Origin: Pseudoalteromonas luteoviolacea
Lineage (GTDB): Bacteria > Pseudomonadota > Gammaproteobacteria > Enterobacterales > Alteromonadaceae
NCBI RefSeq assembly: GCF_001696455.1
Contig: NZ_MAUJ01000004.1
Location: 62,001-126,000 of the forward strand
DNA length: 64,000 nt
Reading direction: 5' to 3'
Below the pieces are notes generated by a model that saw nothing but the letters and a program-made list of their open reading frames with translations, was not told the DNA's origin and searched no databases. Below are positions 8,112-16,800 of this stretch, one piece after another. How positions within the stretch are numbered: the stretch's first letter is position 1; each line of letters starts with the position of its first letter. A program made the translations under genes and the position numbers.

Positions 8112-8141
8112 TCTGAGCTGGCGCGAGATAACCAACTCAGA
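8112..8141 (-). terminator. Probable terminator of cca
   Basis: TCTGAGCTGG at 8112-8121 pairs with CCAACTCAGA at 8132-8141 (10 bp, one G-U pair on the minus transcript, 10-base loop), 12 bases after the stop of cca at 8153. The sequence that follows is AT-rich but not a clean T-run. Confidence 0.5.
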
Positions 8142-8152
8142 CTATTGAGCAC

Positions 8153-9259
8153 TTATATTGCTAAAAGTGCTTCAATTCTTTTTAATTTCAGTTTATCCAT
8201 TTCGATTCTTATCTCTGGTCCTTTAGCCCCAAGTGTAATAACCTCTTGCGCTTTTACACTTTTGCAAGCCTCGTAGGCTTTTTCCATTAACTTGGTTCTG
8301 ATTGTGCAGGTATCGTCGATGACGCGTGCGCTATTGATAAATACGCTTAATCTTTCTGGGCGCCGCCAAGCGTCCAACTGATTGAAAACTTTCATGATGG
8401 TTTCTGCGCACCAGCGCTTTGATTGGACAAGCGGTAAGTTGGCTTGTAGATCGCGTAAGCTATCAGCATAGGCGCTTGGGATCTTATAGTCTTGTTCCAA
8501 GTTGTAGTCACTGAGGTCTGCTTGATACTGCCACAAGCTAAACGCAGATCTCAGATAGGTTTCGGCATTCTGATCTAAACGCGCCAACTGCTCTGATACA
8601 GCAGACGCTTTGTTGCGATCCCAATTACTTAGCCAAGGAGTGACAAAGGGGAGGGCATCTAGATCGGAAAGCACATTTGCGAATATCTGAATGGCACCAT
8701 CTTTAAGAGACTTCTCTATCTCCATCCAAACACGTTCTTTTGTCAGCGTTTCAAGCTCCCCCGCAGCAACCATATTATTCATTAACTGAGTGGTTTCGTC
8801 TGCAATGGAAAACCCTAAATATGCATAGCGAGCAGCAAATCTTGCAACACGCAGGACCCTCAGCGGGTCTTCGCTAAATGCGCTACTGACATGACGCAGG
8901 ATCTTATTATCGAGATCGGTTTTCCCCTTGTAGGGGTCGATTAAGTTACCCTGATCATCTTCAGCGATCGCGTTAACGGTCAGATCGCGACGGATCAGAT
9001 CATCTTCTAATGTAATTGTTGGCGCAAAGTCGCAAATAAATCCGGTATAGCCTTGCCCTTGTTTACGTTCTGTGCGGGCAAGCGCGTGTTCGTCTTTGCT
9101 CTGTGGGTGCAAAAAAACGGGGAAGTCTTTACCTACTTGTTGGTAGCCAAGCTTTAACATATCTCTTATTGTGGCACCAACAACCACATAATCTCGCTCT
9201 AAAATGGGTCGGCCGAGCAATTTATCTCTAACTGCCCCCCCTACCAAGTACACCTTCAT
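8153..9259 (-). CDS. cca: CCA-adding tRNA nucleotidyltransferase
   Basis: This enzyme adds or repairs the 3' CCA end of tRNAs in the cytoplasm. The N-terminus [16 protein letters not shown], the KDFPVFLHP stretch, the [14 protein letters not shown] motif and the RRDLTVNA motif are the hallmarks of the gammaproteobacterial class II enzyme. The metal-binding pair appears as E-R-D (in ERDYVVVG), with Glu in place of the first Asp of the usual D-x-D. I choose the ATG at 9259 rather than the one two codons upstream, because AGGA is well spaced for it and E. coli Cca begins the same way. The product is about 368 residues, shorter than E. coli Cca (412), and no C-terminal HD phosphohydrolase motif is visible. 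It is transcribed divergently from gspA. Confidence 0.93.
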   Translation of the reverse strand: MKVYLVGGAVRDKLLGRPILERDYVVVGATIRDMLKLGYQQVGKDFPVFLHPQSKDEHALARTERKQGQGYTGFICDFAPTITLEDDLIRRDLTVNAIAEDDQGNLIDPYKGKTDLDNKILRHVSSAFSEDPLRVLRVARFAARYAYLGFSIADETTQLMNNMVAAGELETLTKERVWMEIEKSLKDGAIQIFANVLSDLDALPFVTPWLSNWDRNKASAVSEQLARLDQNAETYLRSAFSLWQYQADLSDYNLEQDYKIPSAYADSLRDLQANLPLVQSKRWCAETIMKVFNQLDAWRRPERLSVFINSARVIDDTCTIRTKLMEKAYEACKSVKAQEVITLGAKGPEIRIEMDKLKLKRIEALLAI

Positions 9260-9432
9260 AGCCATCCTAATTACATCTTTTGTTAATAATCTACTATGGC
9301 ACTATCATCTTGAGTTTAAAATGTTTGTTCCTAAATTAATGAAAAATTCAGGGGCGATTAAGCAAACAATGTTTTAACTTAAAGTGATTTTTTGCCATTA
9401 TAGGCAGCATTCTAACAATAAAGAGACATATC

Positions 9433-10347
9433 GTGTATTTACGCTACTTTGGTTTAACGGAAAAGCCGTTTTCAATTGCGCCGAATCCTGAGTTTCTGTT
9501 TTTAAGTGATCGCCACAAAGAAGCATTGGCACATTTAACCTATGGGCTTGGGGACGCTGGCGGCTTTGTATTACTAACAGGGGAAGTGGGAACGGGAAAA
9601 ACCACGGTAACCCGCAGCATGTTAGCTCAGCTACCTGAATCAACGCAGGTTGCATTTGTATTGAACCCTGCATTATCAGAGATGGAACTGCTTGCCAGTA
9701 TCTGTGATGAGCTAAACATTGAGTACGATGCCAAAGAAGCCACACTAAAGTCTTTAACTGATGTGATAAAAGCAAGGTTGCTAGCAAACCACGAGCAAGG
9801 TGGGCACACGATGCTCATTATTGACGAAGCACAGCATTTGGCGGCTGAAGTCCTTGAGCAACTGCGCTTATTGACTAATTTGGAAACTGATCACAAAAAG
9901 TTGCTGCAGATTGTTTTAGTGGGACAACCTGAACTACAGCAATTATTACAGCGCAATGAGCTACGACAACTTGCGCAACGGATCACCGCGCGATATCACT
10001 TATTACCGCTGACTGAATCGCAGGTCTTTTCGTATGTTAAGCACAGGCTCAATAAAGCGGGGTGCAATACGAACTTATTTAGTGATCAATCTATTCAGTA
10101 TATTCATCAGGTTACAGCAGGGATCCCGAGATTGATAAACTTGCTTGCTGATCGCTGTCTATTAGGCGCTTATTCTGCTCAACAACAAGAAGTGAGTAAA
10201 CAAATAGCCCAAGAAGCAGCTAAAGAAGCACTGCCCCTGAATCTCATCCCAGAGCACCAAAAAAGAGCACTTAACATGCCCGCTTTGGTTTCCGGTTGGG
10301 TTGCAGCGATGTTTGCTTGCGGCTTTGGCCTTTCATTTTTATTTTAA
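9433..10347 (+). CDS. gspA: Type II secretion accessory AAA ATPase GspA/ExeA
   Basis: The protein has 304 residues and starts at a GTG. ExeA-type ATPases work with GspB to insert or assemble the outer-membrane secretin of the type II secretion system through the peptidoglycan. The start MYLRYFGLTEKPFSIAPNP is the family signature. A Walker A motif (GEVGTGKTT, about residues 55-63) and a Walker B motif (LIIDEAQHL, about 130) are present. A hydrophobic segment near the C-terminus (VSGWVAAMFACGFGLSFLF) is the membrane anchor. The protein stops just after it, so the C-terminal peptidoglycan-binding domain of the longer ExeA proteins is absent. gspB follows after 9 bp and is surely co-transcribed. 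Confidence 0.9.
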   Translation: MYLRYFGLTEKPFSIAPNPEFLFLSDRHKEALAHLTYGLGDAGGFVLLTGEVGTGKTTVTRSMLAQLPESTQVAFVLNPALSEMELLASICDELNIEYDAKEATLKSLTDVIKARLLANHEQGGHTMLIIDEAQHLAAEVLEQLRLLTNLETDHKKLLQIVLVGQPELQQLLQRNELRQLAQRITARYHLLPLTESQVFSYVKHRLNKAGCNTNLFSDQSIQYIHQVTAGIPRLINLLADRCLLGAYSAQQQEVSKQIAQEAAKEALPLNLIPEHQKRALNMPALVSGWVAAMFACGFGLSFLF

Positions 10348-10356
10348 TGGTGCACT

Positions 10357-11451
10357 ATGTCTTATCTTGTCAATGCATTAAAACAATCACAACAACAATC
10401 AAAGTCTGAGCAAGATTATGTGCAGGCGCGACAAAGTGCACAAGTGGCGTTTTACAAACGTCTTAGCATGGGATTAGGGGGGGGACTTCTTACCGTCTGC
10501 GCATTAGGTGCGGGTTATTTGGTGGGTCAGTCAGTGCAGTCGGGATCATCTCTAGAGCAACCGACAGCCCAGACCTCAGATGTAAAAACTGAGAGTGAAA
10601 ATACCGCGGCGCAGTTACCTAAAGAAGAGCCAGCTGCAACGGTGCAGCCAGTATCCACAGCCGCGACACCTGCAACGGCGACACCGGTATCGACTGTCGC
10701 TGTGCAACCAACTCCTCAGCAGGTGATAGCACAGGTACCTGTTCAGATGCAACCACAGTTCAACGCTGGCGTAAACAATCAAATGAGCTATCAATGGATG
10801 TCTGTACAGGTCGGCTTCGATGCCAGTGGCCGCGCTGTATATTCACAGCAGTTAGTGCCTGTAAACAGTCAAGGTCAGGTGTTGAATGTCCCCGTGCAGG
10901 GTCAGGTCCCTCAAATGCAGCAATTTGTTCCAAACCAACAGCTAATTCAGCCTACGATGGGATATGCGCAGCAACCTATGACAACGATGAATAATCAAAA
11001 TATGGGACAATACCGAGTTGTGGGTGCGCCATTAAATTCCACCGGTCAAAGTAATACATCTACGGAGGCACAACAAGATGAAGAGCTAGAGGGCGTTTCA
11101 GACGAGCTTAAGCAAGCTTTTGCTCAAGCCGTGGCAGAGACACAACCTACAAGCTATCGTGAGGAGAATGCGGATGGTGATGTGGTGTCGAGTAGTCGTG
11201 GTACCGCCAACGCAACACCGATTGAATTGTTGCCTCCCAGATTGCAAAATAGCATTCCCTCTTTGCGTTATCAGGCACACATCTATGCCACAGAGCCTGA
11301 AAAGCGCTGGATTAAACTCAATAATCGTGAGCTTTATGAAGGTGATAACCTAGGTGCTTTGACGATTGTAGAGATCACACCAGAGCAGGCTTTATTTGAT
11401 TTTGACGGGATAGAATTTACCTTAAGTGCGATGCAGGATTGGATCCCTTAA
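10357..11451 (+). CDS. gspB: Type II secretion assembly protein GspB/ExeB
   Basis: The protein has 364 residues. It starts MSYLVNALKQSQQQ, the typical GspB N-terminus. It has one transmembrane segment (about residues 32-55), then a long Pro/Thr/Gln-rich periplasmic stretch. The conserved C-terminal domain includes PSLRYQAHIYATEPEKRW, LYEGDNLG and FTLSAMQDWIP, which is characteristic of T2SS protein B. It forms a complex with GspA that helps place the secretin in the outer membrane. The central region (about 60-230) is low complexity, with many Gln, Met and Val residues, and is likely an extended spacer across the periplasm. It converges on the HD-GYP gene through a shared hairpin. Confidence 0.9.
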   Translation: MSYLVNALKQSQQQSKSEQDYVQARQSAQVAFYKRLSMGLGGGLLTVCALGAGYLVGQSVQSGSSLEQPTAQTSDVKTESENTAAQLPKEEPAATVQPVSTAATPATATPVSTVAVQPTPQQVIAQVPVQMQPQFNAGVNNQMSYQWMSVQVGFDASGRAVYSQQLVPVNSQGQVLNVPVQGQVPQMQQFVPNQQLIQPTMGYAQQPMTTMNNQNMGQYRVVGAPLNSTGQSNTSTEAQQDEELEGVSDELKQAFAQAVAETQPTSYREENADGDVVSSSRGTANATPIELLPPRLQNSIPSLRYQAHIYATEPEKRWIKLNNRELYEGDNLGALTIVEITPEQALFDFDGIEFTLSAMQDWIP

Positions 11452-11463
11452 CGTAAATTGTTA

Positions 11464-11494
11464 GCTACCTTAGTGTGTGCTTCGCTAAGGTAGC
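11464..11494. terminator. Bidirectional hairpin between gspB and the HD-GYP gene
   Basis: GCTACCTTAG at 11464-11473 pairs perfectly with CTAAGGTAGC at 11485-11494. It lies 12 bp after the gspB stop, and its right arm contains the last codons and stop of the convergent HD-GYP gene, so one hairpin probably serves both transcripts. Confidence 0.55.
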
Positions 11495-12678
11495 ATCGAA
11501 TGACGAAAGAATTTAATCAAATCTAAGCCAAACTCTTCTGGTTTGACAGCCGCCTCTAACTCATCATCGATACGCTTGTCACTGAGATCGACATCTCTTA
11601 CTTCAACATGAAACATATTCTTTGCATTATAAAAGACTTTGACGACGGGTTGCAGTGGTGAGTCTGGGTTACTAGCAGTGACAATACCAACGCGGTGACT
11701 TTTAAGTTTCACCAAGGTACCGACGGGGTACATACCAATACAGTGGATAAATTGATTGAGTAGCGCTTCGTCAAATTGATGTGGGCAGCCAGCTTTAAGC
11801 TTTTTAAATGCTTGAATCGGGGTCATGCCTATCTTATATACTCGCTCAGCAGTTAAGGCATCATACACGTCAACAATGGAGATCATGCGCACATATTGAG
11901 ATAGCTCTTCGCCTTTTTTAGCATACGGATAACCAGTGCCATCTAGTCGCTCATGATGGAACCCAGCAATTTCCGCAGCTATTTCACCGAGTCCACTATC
12001 TTTGACGATATCATGGCTATACCTAGCGTGTTCTCGCATGATTTCAAACTCATTTTCACTGAGCTTCTCAGGTTTTTGGAGAATATCATCGGGGATTTTG
12101 ATTTTACCGATATCATGCAGCAAAGCGCCAGTCGCTAACTCTTCAATAAGCGCTCTATCAAAGCCAAGGTGTTTGGCTAAAATACTCATCAAAATAGACA
12201 CATTGAGCGAGTGCTCCAAGAGATAGCCATCTTTGTCGCGGATCCGCGCAATGCAGGCCAAAGCGTCTTGATTTCGAAATACAGAATCAATAAACCCTGA
12301 TGCTGTTTCTTTAAATTCTGCCACATTAATGGTTCGGCCATCACGAATATCCGTAAAAGCTTTTTCTTGTAGTTGCTTCGCTTGTTCGTACATCTTTGTG
12401 GCTTGCCCAAGCTCTGCCTCTACGGGCACCGACTTGTGCCAAGGGTCAATTTTGCTTGGTTGAGAGACTTCTTCAACAGCAGGGATCTCTTCCGGCGTGT
12501 GGTTTAAGGTTTTGTCAGGATCAATTTCTACTTCGAGTACACCGGACTGGATAAGGTGTTTGATCCCTTTTTCATCTCTTACCCAACCTTGGTTTTTTAC
12601 TCTGACATGTCCCGCTTGTTTGATCACGCCCACAACAAACATGCCAGGTTCTAAATCTTTGATATTTATTGTTTTCAC
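11485..12678 (-). CDS. HD-GYP domain cyclic-di-GMP phosphodiesterase
   Basis: The protein has 397 residues and starts at a GTG behind a GGGGGA ribosome site. An N-terminal DUF3391-like region (IKDLEPGMFVVGV...) precedes an HD-GYP domain. The domain shows HSLNVS, LLHDIGKIKIPDDIL (the HD pair), HARYSHDI, and HHERLDGTGYP, the HD-GYP signature with an intact GYP. These residues bind the metals and c-di-GMP, so hydrolysis of the signal is expected; this follows from the family. A C-terminal region (YPVGTLVKLKSHRVGIV) is also typical. No transmembrane segment is seen, so the protein is cytoplasmic. The target process, motility or biofilm, cannot be told from the sequence. Confidence 0.9.
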   Translation of the reverse strand: MKTINIKDLEPGMFVVGVIKQAGHVRVKNQGWVRDEKGIKHLIQSGVLEVEIDPDKTLNHTPEEIPAVEEVSQPSKIDPWHKSVPVEAELGQATKMYEQAKQLQEKAFTDIRDGRTINVAEFKETASGFIDSVFRNQDALACIARIRDKDGYLLEHSLNVSILMSILAKHLGFDRALIEELATGALLHDIGKIKIPDDILQKPEKLSENEFEIMREHARYSHDIVKDSGLGEIAAEIAGFHHERLDGTGYPYAKKGEELSQYVRMISIVDVYDALTAERVYKIGMTPIQAFKKLKAGCPHQFDEALLNQFIHCIGMYPVGTLVKLKSHRVGIVTASNPDSPLQPVVKVFYNAKNMFHVEVRDVDLSDKRIDDELEAAVKPEEFGLDLIKFFRHSMLP

Positions 12679-12856
12679 GGTATGAAAATCCCCCTATAGA
12701 GATTTTAAGCTTAGCAAAGGCCGCGCAAAATGGTAGATCAAAAGCAGCAATCAAGAGGAGTTTGATCCAAACCCAATAGTGGTTCATAAAGTAGTTGCAA
12801 TTGTGTTCTTTTGTTTGCAATCTGGTGTGACTTATAGGCTCACTAATAATAAATAT

Positions 12857-14167
12857 ATGAAAACACTAATCACGTCTCTTGCGTTACTTTGCGGTGCTAG
12901 CTCCGTTTTGGCGAGTACATTGGATCAACAGGTAGCGCGTGCGATGCCAGCGCTTGAAGCGCTGTATCTCCACCTTCATCAAAACCCTGAGTTATCTCTG
13001 CAAGAAGAAAAAACAGGCGCGCGGCTAGCCTCTGAGCTAAAACAATTGGGTTTTAATGTGACTGAACGAGTCGGTGGCTTTGGCGTCGTTGGCTTGCTAA
13101 AAAATGGTGAAGGCCCAACAGTGATGATCCGCGCAGATACTGATGGGTTGCCAATTGTTGAACAAACAGGGAAGCCTTACGCCTCTAAGGTTAAAGTTAA
13201 AGACGCCAACAATAATACTGTTGGTGTAATGCATGGCTGTGGGCATGATATTCATATGACAAGCTTTATCGGTGCTGCCGAGCAGCTGGTAGCGAATAAA
13301 GATAAATGGCAGGGTACCTTAATGATGGTCGCACAACCGGCAGAAGAAGTCGGTGCAGGTGCCAAAGCCATGTTAAAAGAAGGGTTGTTTAGTAAATTTG
13401 CTAAGCCTGATCATGTGCTTGGCCTTCATGTGAGCGCGGCATTACCTGCGGGTAAGGTTGCGATCTCTCCGGGTTATGCATTGGCAAATGTAGACTCTGT
13501 AGACATTATTGTAAAAGGTCAAGGTGGCCATGGTGCGTACCCACATACCACAATAGATCCGGTTGTGCTGGCATCGCGCATTGTGCTTGGGATCCAAACG
13601 ATCACCAGCCGTGAGATCTCGCCATTAAAGCCTTCTGTGATCACGGTGGGATCGATTCACGGTGGATCGAAACACAACATCATTTCAAATGAAGTTAAAT
13701 TGCAACTGACTTTACGATCTTACGATAGAGAAGTTCGAGATCAACAAATTGCCGCGTTGGAACGCCTGACCAAAGGCATTGCGCAAAGTGCGGGGTTACC
13801 AGACTCACATGCCCCTATTGTTTACGTGCACGAAGAAGAGAGTATTCCATCGACATACAACGAACCAGCCCTCGCTAATCGAGTGAGCGACAGCATTCGT
13901 AAAGAACTGGGAGCATCTCAAGTGGTCAAATCTGAACCTGTGATGGCAGGAGAAGATTTTGGGCTGTATGGCCGCACAGAAGACAATATTCCGATCACTA
14001 TTTTTTGGTTAGGTGGCGTAAACCCTGAGGCGTATCAGCGTGCGCAGAAGAGTGGCGAACCGTTACCTTCGTTGCACTCTAGTAAGTTTGCGCCGGATTA
14101 CCCACTGGCTATTAGCACTGGGGTAAGAGCGATGACGGCCAGTGCTTTAGATCTGTTCAATCAATAG
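12857..14167 (+). CDS. M20 family amidohydrolase, secreted
   Basis: I start at the ATG at 12857, which gives a clean signal peptide (MKTLITSLALLCGASSVLAS); an in-frame GTG at 12779 would add 26 residues of unlikely leader. The mature enzyme is a dinuclear-metal hydrolase of the aminoacylase/hippurate-hydrolase group. It shows HQNPELSLQEEKT, RADTDGLP, HGCGHDIHMT (metal ligands), PAEEVGAGA with the catalytic Glu pair, and the dimerisation part starting GGHGAYPHTTIDP. A second metal motif, AGEDFGLY, lies near the end. It probably removes acyl groups from N-acyl amino acids or peptides in the periplasm; the exact substrate is not readable. It stands alone, convergent with rluA. Confidence 0.9.
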   Translation: MKTLITSLALLCGASSVLASTLDQQVARAMPALEALYLHLHQNPELSLQEEKTGARLASELKQLGFNVTERVGGFGVVGLLKNGEGPTVMIRADTDGLPIVEQTGKPYASKVKVKDANNNTVGVMHGCGHDIHMTSFIGAAEQLVANKDKWQGTLMMVAQPAEEVGAGAKAMLKEGLFSKFAKPDHVLGLHVSAALPAGKVAISPGYALANVDSVDIIVKGQGGHGAYPHTTIDPVVLASRIVLGIQTITSREISPLKPSVITVGSIHGGSKHNIISNEVKLQLTLRSYDREVRDQQIAALERLTKGIAQSAGLPDSHAPIVYVHEEESIPSTYNEPALANRVSDSIRKELGASQVVKSEPVMAGEDFGLYGRTEDNIPITIFWLGGVNPEAYQRAQKSGEPLPSLHSSKFAPDYPLAISTGVRAMTASALDLFNQ

Positions 14168-14175
14168 TATTGACT

Positions 14176-14207
14176 GAGCACCAGGTTTAGAAAGGATCTG
14201 GTGCCTC
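14176..14207. terminator. Hairpin between the M20 gene and rluA
   Basis: GAGCACCAG pairs with CTGGTGCCTC across a 13-base loop, with one bulged base. The right arm lies inside the last codons of the convergent rluA gene. It probably ends both transcripts. Confidence 0.4.
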
Positions 14208-14840
14208 AAAGTGCATCATGTCGCCACTTATCGGGTGGCAAATTTGTAACATTTGAGCATGAAGCTGCAGCCTTTTTTCAGCGGCTAGCGCGTCGCCTTG
14301 GGCATACAGTCTATCACCCAAAATAACATGTCCTAGAGATAGCATATGAACACGCAGTTGGTGAGAGCGGCCTGTGATGGGGGTCAGGGACACACGTGTC
14401 GCATTGTCTTCATGTTCAATCACTTCAAAGTGGGTCAAAGAAGGTTTACCAGACTCATGACAAACCTTTTGTTTTGGTCGATTTGGCCAATCGCAGATGA
14501 GCGGCAAATCCACTGAACCGTTTAACTGTGCTAGTTGGCCATGCACCCTCGCTACATAGCGCTTCTTGGTTAACCTATCTTGAAATTGAATGCTCAAAAA
14601 CCGGTGTGCTTCTTTGTGCATTGCCAAACAGAGCACGCCAGAGGTGGCCATATCTAATCGGTGTACTATTTTGGCATTGGGATAAACACGATTAATTCGC
14701 GAGATGGCACTGTCTGCATGCTTTGGATCCTTGCCCGGGACAGTTAACAAACCACTGGGTTTGTTGATCACAAGCATGTGATCGTCTTGATATATAATCT
14801 CAATATACGGATCAAGTGGTGGGTTATAGTTTAGAAGCAC
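14187..14840 (-). CDS. rluA: Dual-specificity tRNA/23S rRNA pseudouridine synthase RluA
   Basis: The protein has 217 residues (E. coli RluA has 219) and starts at a GTG. It modifies U32 in several tRNAs and U746 in 23S rRNA to pseudouridine in E. coli. The catalytic motif IVHRLDMATSGV contains the essential Asp. Flanking family motifs are YNPPLDPYIEIIYQDDHMLVINKPSGLL near the start, given here as family features, and ITGRSHQLRVHM towards the end. The YNPP start is shared with the E. coli protein and supports the dual-specificity subfamily rather than RluC or RluD, which are longer and carry an S4 domain. It is a single gene with no operon partner evident. Confidence 0.9.
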   Translation of the reverse strand: MLLNYNPPLDPYIEIIYQDDHMLVINKPSGLLTVPGKDPKHADSAISRINRVYPNAKIVHRLDMATSGVLCLAMHKEAHRFLSIQFQDRLTKKRYVARVHGQLAQLNGSVDLPLICDWPNRPKQKVCHESGKPSLTHFEVIEHEDNATRVSLTPITGRSHQLRVHMLSLGHVILGDRLYAQGDALAAEKRLQLHAQMLQICHPISGDMMHFEAPDPF

Positions 14841-14923
14841 TGCATTATTCCAAAGTAGATCAAAACCCGCCTATTTTAACTGCCAATACGTAAAAGGCCA
14901 AGCAAGCAGTTTTGGCACGTCTA

Positions 14924-15685
14924 TTAATCAGACACCACTTCGAGCGCTATACCTAGCTCGGTGATACTTGATTGCACATCAGGACGCAGTCCTTGATCAG
15001 TAATGATGTGATGGATCTTCTGAGCGGGCACGATCTGATAGGTCATAGTTTTATCTAGTTTGTCGTGAGGGCCCATTAATACCGTGCGATCCGCTTGCTC
15101 AATGGTTGCTCTTAGCACTTCCGCTTCTTCAAAGTAGTTAACGCAAAAGCCATGTTTAACATGAAATGCGCATATACCCATAAATACTAAATCAAAGCGG
15201 ATCTGCTTGAGCATCTCAATTGCATTATTACCTACTGTTCGCATAGCCGGCTTGAACATGCGGCCACCCAATTGGATCACTTGCACTTGAGGATGTTGCA
15301 TTAAATCTTGAACAATGAGTGGGCAACCTGTGACAACCGTTAATGGCAAATTGGCAGGTAAATTTTGTGCAAGGTAGCGGCAAGTTTCTCCGGAATCAAT
15401 CACAATTGTTTGCCCTGCTTCTAGCATCGCCAGCGCGGGTTGTATAAAACGCTTTTTAGAGGGATCTGGTGTGTTTAATCGATCGAAGTAGTCAGGCGTG
15501 TTCTCTTGCAATACAAGCGCACCACCATGTACGCGGCGAAGTAGCTTTATTTCGCCCAATTTATTGAGATCTCGTCTGATCGTATCTTCGCTGACAGCCA
15601 GAAATTTTGCGAGATCAACAGAGGTGATCCGGCCATGAATATTAAGTTGTTCTAAAATCAATTGGTGTCGTTCTGCTAATAACAC
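14924..15685 (-). CDS. DeoR family transcriptional repressor
   Basis: A GTG at 15685 with GGAA eight bases upstream gives 253 residues, the usual DeoR-family length; an in-frame ATG at 15796 would add a 37-residue extension overlapping the operator region, so I reject it. The N-terminal helix-turn-helix reads RHQLILEQL, VDLAKFLAVSEDTIRRDLNKL and VHGGALVL. The C-terminal sugar-phosphate-sensing domain includes VIDSGETCRYLAQNL, VVTGCPLIV, QLGGRMF and FMGICAF. DeoR-family repressors bind phosphorylated sugars. Divergent genes for a sugar-phosphate phosphatase and a SemiSWEET-like transporter share its promoter region, so they are its likely targets. A series of TGCAT sites lies between. Confidence 0.88.
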   Translation of the reverse strand: MLLAERHQLILEQLNIHGRITSVDLAKFLAVSEDTIRRDLNKLGEIKLLRRVHGGALVLQENTPDYFDRLNTPDPSKKRFIQPALAMLEAGQTIVIDSGETCRYLAQNLPANLPLTVVTGCPLIVQDLMQHPQVQVIQLGGRMFKPAMRTVGNNAIEMLKQIRFDLVFMGICAFHVKHGFCVNYFEEAEVLRATIEQADRTVLMGPHDKLDKTMTYQIVPAQKIHHIITDQGLRPDVQSSITELGIALEVVSD

Positions 15686-15749
15686 TTTGCATGTTCCTGC
15701 GCTTTTTTGCCGAATTTTACTTGATCTTTGGGGAATGGCAAGGCTATTA

Positions 15750-15807
15750 TTTGCATGTTTCAGCCTGTTTTTGCATTTATTTATACTTTTATGCATGTTT
15801 TTGCATA
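15750..15807. promoter_or_regulatory. Phased TGCAT operator array in the deoR/phosphatase divergent promoter
   Basis: TGCAT occurs at about 15752, 15772, 15792 and 15802, at 20, 20 and 10 bp steps, so all copies lie on one face of the helix. The last two form the palindrome ATGCATGTTTTTGCAT at 15791-15806. The array lies between the divergent DeoR regulator and sugar-phosphatase genes and ends just before the AAGGAGGT ribosome site of the phosphatase. It is the likely binding region of the DeoR protein. Confidence 0.55.
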
Positions 15808-15823
15808 TTGAAAAGGAGGTAAT

Positions 15824-16483
15824 ATGGAATATTTCTGTGATCTATCTGGGTATCTCGGTGTGATATTTGATATGGATGGTACATTGGTAGATTCTGATAA
15901 AGCCATTGCTAAGGCGATCGCGCCTTGGTGCAAAATGCATGATCTTGATCTGGACATGGTATTAAGAGAGGGAAGAGGCATTCGTTTTGAAGATTTTATC
16001 AGTCGTTTCGTACCGCATTTAGATATTCATCAAGAAGCGCGAAACTTAGAGGGGGCTGAAACGACATTTGCAGACAATGTCTGCGAAATTATAGGTGCAA
16101 ATGCATTTATTGAACATTTAAGCCGCTTGCAATTGCCTTGGGTACTGGCGACCTCTGCAGATCGTGAAAATGCCGTGAGCCGCATGCAAAATTGTAACCT
16201 GCCAGTCCCTGCCTTAATGATCACCGCCGAAGATGTGCTACGTGGCAAACCGGATCCTGAACCATTCGAAAAAGCCGCAAATAAACTGGGTATATCCAGT
16301 CGTAAATGTTTAGTGTTTGAAGATTCCATAGCTGGGGTAAAAGGCGCGCTGGCTGCCGGTTGTGATGTGGTCGTTGTGGGAGGGTTTTGCCAAGTCGAGC
16401 ACCCCAACATTGTGGCCAGAATTTTAGACTACAACAACTGGAATGAGGCTTTATCAGCAAAGGTGAACACATGCTCAAATTAA
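15824..16483 (+). CDS. HAD-superfamily sugar-phosphate phosphatase
   Basis: The protein has 219 residues with a near-perfect AAGGAGGT ribosome site four bases before the ATG. It is a HAD subfamily IA phosphatase: VIFDMDGTLVDSD carries the nucleophile and acid/base Asp pair, ATSADRE the second motif, RGKPDPEPFEKA the Lys motif, and VFEDSIAGVKGA the metal-binding Asp. It resembles the YfbT/2-deoxyglucose-6-phosphatase group of sugar phosphatases. It overlaps the SemiSWEET-like gene by 13 bp and is divergent from a DeoR repressor, which points to dephosphorylation of a sugar phosphate coupled to transport of the free sugar. The actual sugar is not known. Confidence 0.87.
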   Translation: MEYFCDLSGYLGVIFDMDGTLVDSDKAIAKAIAPWCKMHDLDLDMVLREGRGIRFEDFISRFVPHLDIHQEARNLEGAETTFADNVCEIIGANAFIEHLSRLQLPWVLATSADRENAVSRMQNCNLPVPALMITAEDVLRGKPDPEPFEKAANKLGISSRKCLVFEDSIAGVKGALAAGCDVVVVGGFCQVEHPNIVARILDYNNWNEALSAKVNTCSN

Positions 16484-16758
16484 GTTGGTCAAATTTCTTA
16501 TCTAGTAATGCGCGATATTGGGACATTGCTGGTATTTTGTTTGGTGCTATTGCTGGAATCGCACTGCTTGGGCAGCTATTGAGTGAGATGGAGCGACAGG
16601 GAGACAGTACGCTATCCATGACATTTTTATTTGGCTATGTTGTGGTGTTCAGCTTTTGGTTGCTCTACGGCATGCGTTTCAAACGGCCTGCAATTATTGT
16701 CACTAATCTCGCATGTTTGGTTTTACAGTCTTGGATAGTCGTGGTGGTATACACTTAA
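16471..16758 (+). CDS. SemiSWEET-like sugar transporter, three-helix
   Basis: The protein has 95 residues and three predicted membrane helices (about 18-36, 48-66, 73-93). The second half shows the pattern F-x-W-x2-YG-x-R and P-x-I-I-x2-N-x-x-C-L (FWLLYGMRF, RPAIIVTNL), which matches bacterial SemiSWEETs (W-x2-YG, P-x-I-I-x2-N). The PQ motif of helix 1 appears as L-G-Q (ALLGQLL), losing the proline that works as a hinge in known SemiSWEETs. These proteins dimerise and move sugars down a gradient. Its overlap with a sugar phosphatase gene supports a role in releasing or taking up the sugar. Assignment is by pattern only. Confidence 0.65.
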   Translation: MLKLSWSNFLSSNARYWDIAGILFGAIAGIALLGQLLSEMERQGDSTLSMTFLFGYVVVFSFWLLYGMRFKRPAIIVTNLACLVLQSWIVVVVYT

Positions 16759-16764
16759 CCGTTA

Positions 16765-16793
16765 GCTTCAGGGGGATAAAGCGCCCCTGAAGC
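16765..16793. terminator. Bidirectional hairpin between convergent genes
   Basis: GCTTCAGGGG at 16765-16774 pairs perfectly with CCCCTGAAGC at 16784-16793 around a 9-base loop, between the SemiSWEET-like gene and the convergent gene ending at 16801. It has the position and form of a shared terminator but lacks long U-runs. Confidence 0.5.
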
Positions 16794-16800
16794 GCATGTA

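Noticed and set aside
12779-12856. Longer start (GTG) for the M20 amidohydrolase
   Set aside because: It would place 26 residues before a perfect signal peptide; the ATG at 12857 is preferred.
15686-15796. Longer start (ATG at 15796) for the DeoR regulator
   Set aside because: It would extend the protein by 37 residues unlike the family and run through the TGCAT array; the GTG at 15685 has a ribosome site.
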